From Paragonimus westermani (taxonomy: Eukaryota > Platyhelminthes > Trematoda > Plagiorchiida > Troglotrematidae): 64,000 nt of DNA. The notes beneath the pieces were generated by a model. It did not search any database, had not been told where the DNA came from, and saw nothing but the letters and a program-made list of their open reading frames with translations. The stretch is taken from contig QNGE01001253.1 in the NCBI GenBank assembly GCA_008508345.1, forward strand, positions 92,694 through 156,693, read 5' to 3'. This document shows, in pieces, positions 45,961 to 57,200 of the stretch; position 1 is the first letter of the stretch; each line of letters opens with the position of its first letter. The translations under genes were made by a program, and so were the position numbers.

Positions 45961-48489
45961 GCACAATACTTTTATATATCATAATGTGGCACGTTTGTCA
46001 CCCTTTGTGGGTTTTTCATGTCAAGTGTGTTCTATATTCCTCCAAAACAAACAGTCCTATTGACGAATTTCCTGCATAATATTCCCATAAAACAACCATC
46101 ATAACTTTCGGCTCGGTGGATGAGAGGCCGTCTGAAGAGCACGAGGTTTTGTCTGCTAAACCCATTTTAAACCCGTTCACTAGAAGTTCTTGGATAAAGA
46201 TGGAAATGGCTACGGTATAGTAACATTTTCAGGAGCAGCGTTACAAAATATCATGAAATTAGATAAGGAACACGTGGAGCGGTACTCTAGGAAGCAGTGT
46301 GATACAGTGGATATGCTAAGCATTAATTGCCATCTGCTTTGATACATAATCACGGTTCGTGAGTTTTCTTTCCCGAAGTGTGTGGAGTTGAAGAGACATG
46401 ACACGATGGAAACGGCTGTCTGCGATTTAGTTGTTAACTGGGATCAGCTAGGTGTGGAAACTCCCCTCTGGTCCTGGTGGATACCTGCTGGTTTGATGGT
46501 CAATCATAAGCGTTTATCATTTCTTTTCACACCGGCATTGAAAGTGAATGACCATGAAGCAGGTTTGCCAAGTTCCAGAAATCGATCATGGCGGTTACAT
46601 GTGTCACCTCTGCTCACCAAATCAACTGCAAATCCGAAGTGGTCAACTTTATATTGAAAGAGATTGACCACTTTGGATGCCTCGTTATAGAAACATGCGT
46701 AATTCACGGAACTGCTGTTAATTCACGCTCAAAGAAATTGGTAATTTTTACAATTGCGCTAGGGTGCATTTCTCTGAAATGGATACACTACTCGATGGCA
46801 GTAGTCTTCAGGTTTTTCCTTAGAGTTTATATCCGGCAAATCAACCGTCTTGCCCCTAGTTGCAGTCGTTCGTGCTGAATCAGAAAATATTTGTGGATGG
46901 CATCTGAGATTTCAATTCCTTTTTAAAACGAGGGAATTCCACTCAATCAGAAGTGGCCACGTGAACAGAACTAAATACGGGTATAGAGTGGACACCTGAT
47001 TCTACAACCTTCGTGTGCCTGTACGGGTAGACAGGAAAAGTGCAAACTATCGACATGGTGTTATCGATCAGCTGTGTTTGCACACTGCGCAAGCTGCGGT
47101 TGGTTGGCTTGGCAGACAGACGATGAATTGTCCACACGTAGAAATGTAAAAGTACTGTTTGGCCTTGCCTACCATCACTCCATTGGTTTGTAGGTATAAG
47201 GATAGGTATGGAAATGATTCGTGCCGGAAGTTCCGGAGCCAACATTTCATAGTCAGTCTAGATCTGAGTTGAACGCATGGGGTACCAGTTTACTGGAAAA
47301 ATCGGTTCGCTGACTTCTTTTCCTCTTCAGTTCAACTTATTGAGAGATGAACACAAATTCCAGTATAGTATAGCTTCGATTCATGTTAACTGCCGAGTAC
47401 AACATCCGTGGTCATGGTTGGTATTCACCATATTGACAGAAAACATCAAATGTTGAAGAAGAACAAACTTACGCATTTCTCAAATTTGTTTTTACATTAG
47501 CAATAAAAAAAATAAGGGGTTAGATTTTTTGTTTGTAATTATTCCTGCTTGTGTGCTATCACTGTGTTGATTCGTGATTAGGTTGGAAGTTAAGTGTTGT
47601 TCAAACTGTAAAAAGTCTTAATAAATTAATAACTTGAACGCACTCCGCTTCACGTCCTTATAAAACAAAATAAGTTGTTCACACTCATTTGTCTTCGATC
47701 GATTATGCACCATTTTGCCCACCAGTACTATGCTCCACCAATAAGAGTAGAAAAAAATTAGCAAAACATACCTGCGGACAAAATCTAAAGTTTTCAGAAA
47801 TCTGTGCAAACAAGACTTGTTTACACCATTTTGGTGCGAACCAACTGCGTAACTAAGTGGTCACATCCCACAATTTTGAACAGCAAATCTCATTCATGAT
47901 CACATGTCAGTGGTCTGAACAGTTTTGTAACGGAACTAGAAGAACTTTCGCTATAGTTCATCTTCGCAATTACTGATAGTCTTCTGTTACATACAATACT
48001 GAGCAACCGTGTACAAAATAACCTGCTAGTTCCGCTGTGTAGTTACTTTTAAGAGGGACAAAATTGCAGGAATGAAACCACAGATAAGTGAACAAAATTA
48101 AAGAGAATTATTCATGATTATCCATGAATATTCTGCTTTTCCCGTAGCATTTTGTTACACTGATGACTGCGTCACTGCACAAGTTGTGGCACATACAGAT
48201 CAATGAGCAAAATACGGTGCAGCATTTGATAAAACCATACATCAGTGTTTTGTTCACTCGAGAAACAATTTGCCTAGCATAATCGTATTCACCCACATGT
48301 GGCTGGTTTAATCGTAGGGAAAAGTTTAGCAATAACAAAGAATACGTCACCGTTCGAGTAGCTTAGGATTCACCTGCATTTACATACAGCGAACATGACG
48401 CGACAAGGATTTCACTCCATTAAGCTCAGTTTTGGCTAACTTCTCACGATCATAGTAAAAGAATAACTAACTGATATCATTTCACAACT
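45961..48489. other. No gene recognised; one small hairpin
   Basis: AAGTGGTCAA at 46637-46646 and its exact complement at 46664-46673 form a 10-bp hairpin with a 17-base loop. ORFs at 46382-46657, 46588-46878 (+) and 46943-47245 (-) are unrecognised. Confidence 0.4.
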
Positions 48490-49200
48490 GTTCTACTGTG
48501 GACGCTACGTAGACGATACTTGAGTCTTCTTCGGAGATGAAGATCTACTACGGCTTGACAGAGTCTATTTAAAATATTTTGGTGACGTGTGAAGCATCAT
48601 ACTCATTATACTCCTCACAGAAAAGGCCGACGAATCAATAAGACGCAGCTAACGTCGTCAGATCAACAAACACAGTTCGCCAGTTTCAACCCGGTGAGAT
48701 ATAAGCAGGGTATGGTAAGAACATTGTTAACCAGAGCGTGCCGCATTTGCACATTCGACTGGGCTTAGTAACAACTAGAAGTTTCCATGACGACTCTAGA
48801 ATTTAATGGGTACCTCCAAAAGCTTTATTCATCTTAACAGTGAATAGAAACCGAAAAACGCTAAGATCTATTAGTTCTCTGAGAAAGTTAAGAATATATA
48901 TACATAGTTACCCCTCAAAGGAGGCATTCTGACGTTGCGGGCAACCCAACGAGTTATCCGATCGTTGAGAGGGACACAATGCTGTCGAATGACGGGCCTT
49001 TAATCACACACAGGTTACTCGTGTCCATAATCAGAAATCACCATGCTGACCGCACTAATTAATTCTCATTAAACTGCAGGGAAAGTCAGGTAGGCAGAAC
49101 AAATAGATAGCTGATCTCACAAACGAAGGAGCATGAAATTAAATGGGTTCACAAACCGGTCTCACAACCGGACGCTGTAGTCACAGGGAATCTTAACTGG
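48490..49200 (+). pseudogene. Penelope-like RT and GIY-YIG remnant (second lineage)
   Basis: The RT active site is readable as CGRYVDDT (YVDD at 48506-48517), followed at once by a stop. Then FNPVRYKQGMVRTLLTRA with CRICTFDW and NGY (48690-48825) gives the thumb region. Near 49073-49140 CRESQVGRTNR, a stop, and TKEHE give the YIG-like strand and the R..EH element of a GIY-YIG domain. Here the YIG glycine is kept, unlike in the element at 16-17 kb, and GRTNR replaces GQTGR, so it is a different lineage. Many stops: inactive. Confidence 0.7.
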
Positions 49201-49908
49201 CCACAGTGTGAATTTGACCTTAACCTTCACCACCATAGTGCGTCATCTCAACCGACGATTGTTAAATTTTCTTAAAGCCGTCCCCATAAACCGGTACAAA
49301 CTTGTCTTGTGTGCACAAAGCTGTGTTTAAGGACCTTAGGCTGCTATGACCTTAAGTTAAAGTGGGTGTCATTCAGGCCACATGGTTTGATATTTGTTGT
49401 TCGGTTCTTTGTTCATACCCTCCCAATTATTGTTGAGGTTGGGCGGAAAATTTTCTGTTATGGGTCACCTGGTAATGACGATCCAATACGAAATGTTATT
49501 ATCAACCACCGTTCGTCTTTCAACTGCTTTGTTCAAATTACCTAAGAGATATAACTGTTTCAGGTATGGACGGCCAAAAACAGACGAATTTCTTCAAAAA
49601 ACAACCGTTGTTTGGTTAGTCTAACAGAGTAGGTTGCTTCTGCCTAACTGAGATATCCTGGTCATGGGGTTGTCGACTAACTTTAACAAAGCGCTTCTGT
49701 TCATTCATATTTTTTAAACTGATCGGACAAGCCTAACACTACCCACAAGTGATTGTGACTGAACGTTTTGATGTGAATAATCGACCACGCTTGATGTGAG
49801 GTGAATGGCTTTGTTATCAACACGGTTTCCTTGTGCAAAGATGCACTACACACATGCCTTGATGAATGATGAAAAGGGCCACTTCTTCCTGCTTCTTCTT
49901 CCTGTCAG
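49201..49908. other. PLE 3' flank and unassigned DNA
   Basis: Overlapping plus frames at 49309-49624 have no recognised motif. A donor-like CAG|GTATGG lies near 49561. Confidence 0.3.
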
Positions 49909-50712
49909 TAGGCGTTTCTGGATCCGACGGCTATCATCAGGTATGAATCTGAAACCCAAAACTCCAGTCAGTGATACCAACAAGAGACAATCTACCAGGC
50001 GAACCCTGGCCTTTGCATACTAAGAAGTAATGATCTATCTCGCTTTATCCTGGCAACTCCAATATTGTTCTACCATCTTTTTATAACACTTTCCATTTTC
50101 CTACGCTTTAATCATATGCTACTGTGATATGTCACTTTTGCTATCTTAATTTCCAGTGTTTAGGTCACGGTAAATTCGAACTTCCACCGTGTAACTTTTT
50201 ACCTGTTTTTATTGAGATATTCACGCTTAACTCAACAGTGACAGTAGAAGAACACTGTGCACTTGCACTCAGAGCTTCAGCGATGTGCCGCCATTTCTTG
50301 TTGCTAGGTCAGCTCACTATAAATGGCTGATAACATTCAGGGAAATCATTATTTCACAACTGCAACACTAACAGATGTACAAATCTGTCAGTTCATTATT
50401 CTAACTACAAGCCAATCGCTCAACTAATAAGGCATTTCGTCAGTAAATTAGAGGACAATTTGTTTTACTAGTGAAGTAGGAGAATATCCGAAAGCCGTCT
50501 GTTCACACTGTCATAAGCACATGTGCTTGGAATAGACAAGCTGATGCTAGTGAAGTAGGTGCTCAAGGGTCAGCTAAGTTCAAAGCAGAGATAACAGTAT
50601 GGAACTCTTTTACTCTGTAAATCTGTTTTGTTTTTTGCAGTTTGTGTTTGCTGTTCTAGTGGATATTCTGCCGCTGGAAAGACTGGGAAAAAGTTGGAGC
50701 AGTTTTTGTGAA
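49909..50712 (+). CDS. Candidate three-exon host gene end (hypothetical)
   Basis: Exon 49909-49940 (32 bases) follows a strong pyrimidine tract and CAG and ends at CAG|GTATGA. Exon 50157-50307 (151 bases) follows TTTCCAG and ends at TAG|GTCAGC. The last exon, from 50641, follows CTGTTTTGTTTTTTGCAG and stops at TGA (50710-50712). Phases agree across both joins. The peptide would include GVSGSDGYHQ, then GKFELPPCNFLPVFIEIF and VTVEEHCALALRASAM, then VCVCCSSGYSAAGKTG. I recognise no family. The 50641-50750 segment is also open in another frame up to a good donor (CTCAA|GTAAGA), which would change the model. Confidence 0.25.
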
Positions 50713-50750
50713 CTAAATGGGCGCAGAAGAAACAACTGCAGACGACTCAA

Positions 50751-53559
50751 GTAAGAATTGACAAGTCAAAACGTGCCTCATTTCACACACACGAAATCGT
50801 GTGTAACTGAATATTCGGTGCATGAATGTCTCAGGCGTGTAGAATCTGGTTGACCAAGAGCCGACAAATCGTAAAACCTGGTCACTGTGGAAGCTCATGA
50901 TTCAATCCATGAAGCCCCCGATTTTATTTACGTCACTAATAGACCCAACTGTATATATTCGCTTTTAGAAGTCAAACAAACTATAGTTTCATCTAAAAAC
51001 CATTAAATGGTACTCTTCTTTATTTGGTAGATATTATTACGATGATCTTGGCACCGTGCACCATGACTAAGTGATGTTTACACAGACAACAGGTAAGTAG
51101 ACAACTGGAATACACACACTCGGTTGATCTTTCGACTCGTCTGATTGTACACTCTGCTGGCTCACCTCCAGAATGCGATTAGTTTCGATCTAGTTAGTCG
51201 GCAATATGACGCTTAGGCAGATCAGCTGCTCTCTTGGACCAACTTTTTGCATGAATTGGTCGCGACACTCTTGATATAGTATGCTGCCGACAGGAAAAGT
51301 TTTCTGAACAGAAATGAGAAGGTGAACATGACACTACTGTACGAACGATAACATCTAGCAGCTCCAAGGTGTTGGTCAAGATATCGGAGGAACACAAAAT
51401 TACACAGTGGACATAGAGCGCTGGTAAGTCTGTAATTATGGTCTCCCGTTGAGGATGTGTACACTTACCGAAGTTATCGCTGATTTTCAAGATGCAGTGT
51501 GCGAAAATTGCACGGGAGGCCTGCTCATTCGGTTCTTCTAGTGATCAGACAATTCAAGAGACGTAAGCTCTTTGTTTATCTATAGCAATGCTAGCATCTA
51601 TTAGTTTCGAAACAACAAATACAATGTTTGGAATGAGAGTAATTCCATAGAACATATATGTTTAAGATGAGGATTATAGCCCAGACCTCCAGAAATTTTA
51701 CTGATATGAATGTTCCATTCTTATGCGCAGCATCGTTCCATAATGAATTTGAAAGACCTATCTTCAGGTGGCTCCAAATTAGCTGTTATGACGGTGAATA
51801 AATACATTCGGATAGATAATATTAAAAGACGTGTGCGACAAGATCCTCTAACAGTGTTCGCGAATCTCTGGGATAAGATCCAAATGCACTTCTTGGGTTT
51901 TCGGGAGGCGCAGCCCCTAATGAAACATACAGGACGATTTGCGTAATCTCGATCGACTGGGTTTCGTGGGTATCATTATCTGCATGACGGTGTAAACTTA
52001 CAGGTGGAATCGAAAATCAACTTTGAAATGAAGCTGAAAGACTTCGGTCCACACTGCCTGAGGCAGAGTTATGGTTGAGTGGATGGTTCTGTATCATTCC
52101 AGTAAACCAACCAGATTACAACTGTTACTGGTGACGTGCACGCTTCTGCTCAGTCGAAACCGTTTTTTGCAAAATGCTTACTGGCGTTCCCACAACGCGA
52201 CTACCACGTATGGACTTCTCGTCTGATACGCTCTGTTTTGACTTAAACAGTGGTGCTCCCGCCCTATCCATTTGGGGTTCGACTTCGAACTGTACGAATG
52301 AGCACGTAGTGAACAGGGCGATCCAGTATACACAGACTACACTCACAAGACAGAAAGCTATTTGAGTATTCAGGTTTGGATGTGAAAATGGTAAAAATTT
52401 CGGTTTTCTTTGGTATAGATAGTCAGTGCTGCAGGTACTCGCTACAAGCAAACAAAAAGCTGGAACCTGACTTATTCGGGTAAGTTCCTTAACTGAGGTA
52501 AGTGCTGGAACCTTTCGTAAACGATAATCGTAATACACTGCATCATCAGTGAATCAGTGTGTTTCTGCACCATCAGAGTAGCGCATTAACGTCTAATTTC
52601 CCCGAAGGTCATTTTATAACAGAAAATGGATTAACAGATCAGCTTGGATCTCCACTGCAAGGTAATGAAAATTTCTGATCAGTACGGGTGTACAATGTCC
52701 GCCTGACAGCTAACTAGTTACGACAGCTTGCATGTGGGTGGTACAAGGAAAGGGGATGGCAATATCTTTGGACAATATATTTCCTGCCGAACTGGCCATA
52801 CAAATTCCTTAGTCCGGTCCATAGTAAACGGTGCTGGCCAAAGGAAGTCGAGAGAATCGCCTGGGAATATTTGTACTGTACTTACTGCGCCTGTCTTGTA
52901 AAAACTCGTGAGACGACTCGTACTTCTGTATTACCCACCTGCTAATCGGGCATACAGTTAAGGACGTAAGGATTAATATAACGGATGCCATCGTTTGCAT
53001 TAATTACCGTCACGAATCGTCGCCATTTATGCTACGGCAATCTGCTGGATAGTTGTAATGAGGGCTTACATTACAGGGTGGTGCAAATCAGCGAATAATT
53101 TTTGTTTATACATCCCTGTCTTGATATACGGCAGTAAACAACACGTACGATGATTTGTGACTATAAGCAAGAAACAAATATACACTCACGTAATCATAAA
53201 ACGCTGAAACAGACAAATAGGTGCTCATTTGGTAATTTGTGGGATGGAGTGGAAAGAAAACTGTGGGACATGTGGTGCGGTTTGTTTTTCATGCATGTGC
53301 TAATCGTGTAAAATCAAGTCGTATACACAATTAGGCAATGTCCGAGTACGGCAACAGTATAATTAAGACGTTAGTCAGTGCGTTGAACCACCACCTCTTG
53401 GTATTGATGAGGCAGTGTTGGTGCAAACTTTGACTAGCTGAGTGTTCAACAAAGTCAGATAGGGCCAATCACTTTACTTGGTTTAAATGTACTGGTTATT
53501 CTCTATCAGGAGAATGAATATACTGCTAAAGCCTCTGCGCCGGCATCTACCGGTACACA
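50751..53559. other. No gene recognised
   Basis: An antisense frame at 51194-51490, and a 137-codon minus frame at 52125-52538 overlapped by a 63-codon plus frame, have no motif I know. No repeats were matched. Confidence 0.35.
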
Positions 53560-54929
53560 GGACCGGCAAGCGGAATACAGCCGTTCAGAAGGCGACCAGA
53601 TATGTAAATCTAACGCTGGTCTGTCGGCGCATGCTCATATGCTTCGGTGCAGAGGTGATGTAAACCAGGAAGTAGATATTCAGGCTTTCTCATTTTTTGA
53701 CCGCGCCAAATGTGGCTACAGCTTTTCGACCAAAATATATCTCAGTCAACATCGGAGGCATGCATATCCCGACGTACGCAACCGCGAGAAGCTCAAGTGC
53801 ATGAAAGTTGACGGATAAAATTAGTCTCAGCAAAAGTCGCCTCCCATTGTCAGAACTGACAATGAGCTGGCTCAATCGTGCTCCGCTCGAAGCGAAATTC
53901 ATTACCGGCTCCTGTCACGTTCCCCCTGGCCGTACTCTGGAGGGCATTAGGACGCTTTTGAATGCCGTGATTTGGCGGAAACATACTATCCCCACTGCCA
54001 ATCCAAACACCGCCCCGCAAACCAACAAGGTGTCGGATAATGAGTCTCAAGCTGCTGAGCATTGTGGGTGGTTTTCCTGTTTCGCCTAAACAGCCATAAC
54101 CTAACTGGAATTCAATAGCGCAGCTTTTTTCACAACGATGAATTGCAGGCACTTTCACGAGGGTACAGGCGAATTAACTGCTTACCTTACACAGTTCACA
54201 CACTCATCTGTGCACGTAGCGACTGGTCACTAGACGACGTGCTGGTGTCTCTGTAGGAACCTATATGACAAAGAGACGGGTGCGCAAAGCTAACGACGCT
54301 GTGACCTAAACCGTGTAGATACAACGGAATAAAGGTTCTGTTTTGCAGTCTCTTCTAGAAGTGGGGGAACTGTTTACAAATCGAGCTGCAGGCCTCCACT
54401 GACAGTTCCAACGAGTACTGGTTCGAAGTATTATCGCCTCATCCGCACATTGATGAACGAACATCACGCAGAGTTCTGCCTCCGGACAGGTCTCTGGTCG
54501 ACCCGATACTTGAAGGAGTTTTTCGCACACTGAAGAGCATGGAAAATAGCGCTCCAGGTTTCGATGAACTGTTGCCCAGTTACCTGAAACATGTGAAAAT
54601 TGATGCCCTGGAAGGATATTTCAAACCCTTCATGTTGGCTGAAAGTTGTCCAATCCATATGCACCACTCCCTCATCACGCACGTTCCGAAAGTAGCGAAC
54701 TGAAGTCTATCGCCGCATATTCAGGGTTGATACACTGATTTCATGAAATACGCGTTTGCGATTGCCCGCTGTTCAATTCACGTTCCTACACCGTAATGAC
54801 TATCTCTAGCCGACGCAAAACTCCTTGCACTCTCCCGGAACTCATGCGTCATGTTTTTTAACCTGGGTGCAGCCTTCATTGACGTATCCAAAGCGTCCGA
54901 ATTTAAATCGAAAGGCTTTTGCCACGCTT
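53560..54929 (+). pseudogene. R2-like retrotransposon, N-terminal fingers to RT motif A
   Basis: The frame 53560-53817 encodes two degenerate fingers: CKSNAGLSAHAHMLRC, then KCGYSFSTKIYLSQHRRHAYP with RNREKL after it, the classic pattern at the start of R2-type proteins. 53808-54089 continues with RAPLEAKF and VPPGRTLEGIRTLL. At 54473-54700 DPILEGVFRTLKS, APGFDELLPSYL and LITHVPKVAN match the segment before the RT core, and 54862-54920 gives FNLGAAFIDVSKA, motif A with its Asp, broken soon after. The following 1281 bases hold the thumb and nuclease, but most of the palm is missing. Confidence 0.75.
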
Positions 54930-56210
54930 GAAGACTTCCGCCTCCGGTCTCACACTAGTGTCCGCTAGCGTAACCCGCTACCACCACTCACATTCATCAT
55001 GACAATACATGAGGTGTTGGCTCTATATCGACCGAAACTTGGTTACCAGTTCCACGACAACTGATCAGCGGTTTCGCGTACACCAACAGTTAGATCACCC
55101 TGGCAAAGAATCCGACGCCGCCCCCCGAGAAGCTGAAAGCCGTCGCTAGCGCTCTGAAAAAATCCGCACTGATATCGACACGCAAAAGACTAAACTCATG
55201 GTGATCTGTGGCGGCCATAAGCACAACACAAAAGCTAGGGACGACATTCAATCTGCTCGTTTTAATCACAGTCCACCGAAACACGCCCACAACTATGGAC
55301 TGTACAATCCGGCAACCCGGTCAGCCATGGCTCCGCCTTCTCACCCAGAGACACGATAACCAACAGTATCTACGCCCCAGTTTGCTTGGGCGATCTGGGC
55401 GTCCCCATTATTCCCACCGAACGCAAATCACGATTGGAGAGACTGCGCCCCAATAAATGTTCATATCTGAGCAGCTTGGTCAAAGATGATTTGTTTGGTC
55501 CTAACGTGATGGATATCAACGTCTCGGCAGGTGTTCATGGTGTGGCAGTGACGAAGGAGGAGGAGGCCTGTGCGACGTGAATGGATAAGCCTCGTCATAC
55601 GCTGGACGGTCGTAGAGTTCAGGAAGTTTCCCACTCTCCACTCCTCATTAGTTGGCTGTGGAACCCGGACCACACTTCTTCAAGGATCGTTATTCAAACC
55701 ATCCAGCTCCGATGTGATCTTCCTCGAACCGAAATCCGACATGCTCGTGCTGTCCGAAGCGACCACTCAGCATTCTGCCGTGGCAAATGCAGGCCACCGG
55801 AAATCTGCGCTCACATTCTCCAATCGTGCTGGGTCACCCACGATGTGCTTTGTGTCCGGCAGAACCGTGTGACCAGCGATCTGAGCTACACATTCCCCGA
55901 GGAGTTACGAGTATCAACAGCGAATCCATTCATCAAACCCGACGTGATCGCGATTGTTGTCAGTGCCGCTGCACTAGCACTGGATGTCAGTAAGGTGGAC
56001 GACTACCGAATCCAATTAGACCGGATGGGCAAGGTTGTGAAGCACGGTACCGACTCCCACAATGCCACCATCCAGTCGGTCCTCCACACTATGGGCTGTG
56101 ATGTGGACCACATTTCCAATTCACAGGTGATCATCACTTTTCATTGTGCCACATGTCTACCTTCTTGCAGTGCGGTTCTCCGACTGAGACTGTCTTCTAA
56201 CACAGTCACT
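54930..56210 (+). repeat. 1281-bp direct repeat, copy 2
   Basis: Near-identical partner of 26762-28042. Its left flank is the matching upstream part of the same kind of element; its right flank is unrelated to copy 1's. Confidence 0.9.
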
Positions 56211-56222
56211 TCAGCAACTTAG
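54930..56222 (+). pseudogene. R2-like retrotransposon, C-terminal part (copy 2)
   Basis: Same content as 26762-28042: FAYTNS in place of the FAYADD active site (near 55073-55090), thumb with LVLITVHRNTPTTMD, zinc knuckle, and KPDVIAIVV...ALDVSKV nuclease site in the open frame 55581-56222. It shares the stops and frameshifts of copy 1. The match ends at 56210 within the C terminus (SSNTVT), after which the frame closes with SAT and a stop, so the natural C-terminal end seen in copy 1 is missing. Confidence 0.85.
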
Positions 56223-57099
56223 GAAAATTGTGTTAATACTTTCTAATTGCAACGAAAAGTTAAATCGCTAAAATCAGACTAACTCATATATATATATATA
56301 TGTGTATTTATGTATATATACACAAAATGCAATTGATAAATAAAAATCCAACAGAGCTATAAAAACGGTGAATTAATATGACGATGGAAGGTATAAATTG
56401 ACATATTTATCGCTTTTAAGTATAAAAATGTTAAAATATGGTAGGTAATGAATAGTGTACTCTTTGTGGTATATGACAGACTATGAGCACCATCAATAGC
56501 ATCAATATCATCGATTACTGTGCTGCCATGTCTTTTAGTCACGTGATGTGATTCAAATGACCACAGTGATATCTTTCTGAACACAGCCTCCTGATTAGGC
56601 GCCAGTTGACCAATGGATCTATAAAAAAATGGTGCATAAATTAGTGTCTTGGTTACGCATTGATTTGGGCAGTGCATTCACATGTGGCCTGTCACGGCAT
56701 TGAGTAACGCTATATCTTAGCAGTCTCGTTGGTTAATGCATTTTTGTTTCTCGTAGGATGAACTCAGTCGGCCAAATCTTCGTCTATTTAAAAAGTAGTA
56801 AACATTGGATACAGACAAGGAAGAGACCTAAGGAGAGTTCAGCAGACAACTGATGATGCTGGAGAGGTGAGCCGCGAGTTCGATCTAATCGGGTCAAATC
56901 AGCCCTCTTTACACTCAGAACTGGAACCGAGCCAGTGTTAGAGCAGTAGCCCGAATACCTACTTAAGGGACCACAGAATCCCGACCACTGGGGTTGCAGA
57001 AAAGTATGTGATTTACTTTCATTGTCTATCGACTGTTCGACTAGAATTCGTAAAGAGAAAAATTTCAGCGACCGATTTATCATCTTGCGAGCCCAACGA
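56223..57099. other. Unassigned; AT microsatellite
   Basis: (AT)n with GT interruptions at about 56286-56322. A 106-codon minus frame at 56357-56677 is unrecognised. Confidence 0.5.
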
Positions 57100-57200
57100 C
57101 GGTAACTTCTCAGGTTAGTGGCTAGGTGTCCAGATTGCTCATCTTATACTTCCTCACATGTCGCAGGTTCGATTCCACGGCATACAATGTGCTACTGAGA
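57100..57200 (+). other. tRNA-like remnant with a perfect B box
   Basis: GGTTCGATTCC (about 57168-57178) matches the pol III B-box consensus exactly. An A-box-like TTAGTGGCTAGGTG lies about 50 bases before it. The T stem does not pair beyond two bases, so this is not a working tRNA gene. It is more likely a tRNA-derived SINE head or a pseudo-tRNA, and differs from the SINE family elsewhere in the window. Confidence 0.35.

Noticed and set aside
51194..51490. Two overlapping minus frames at 51.2-51.5 kb
   Set aside because: Different frames over the same DNA, neither with a motif nor exon borders.
57100..57200. Functional tRNA gene
   Set aside because: The B box is perfect, but the T stem and the rest of the cloverleaf do not pair; called a tRNA-like remnant instead.
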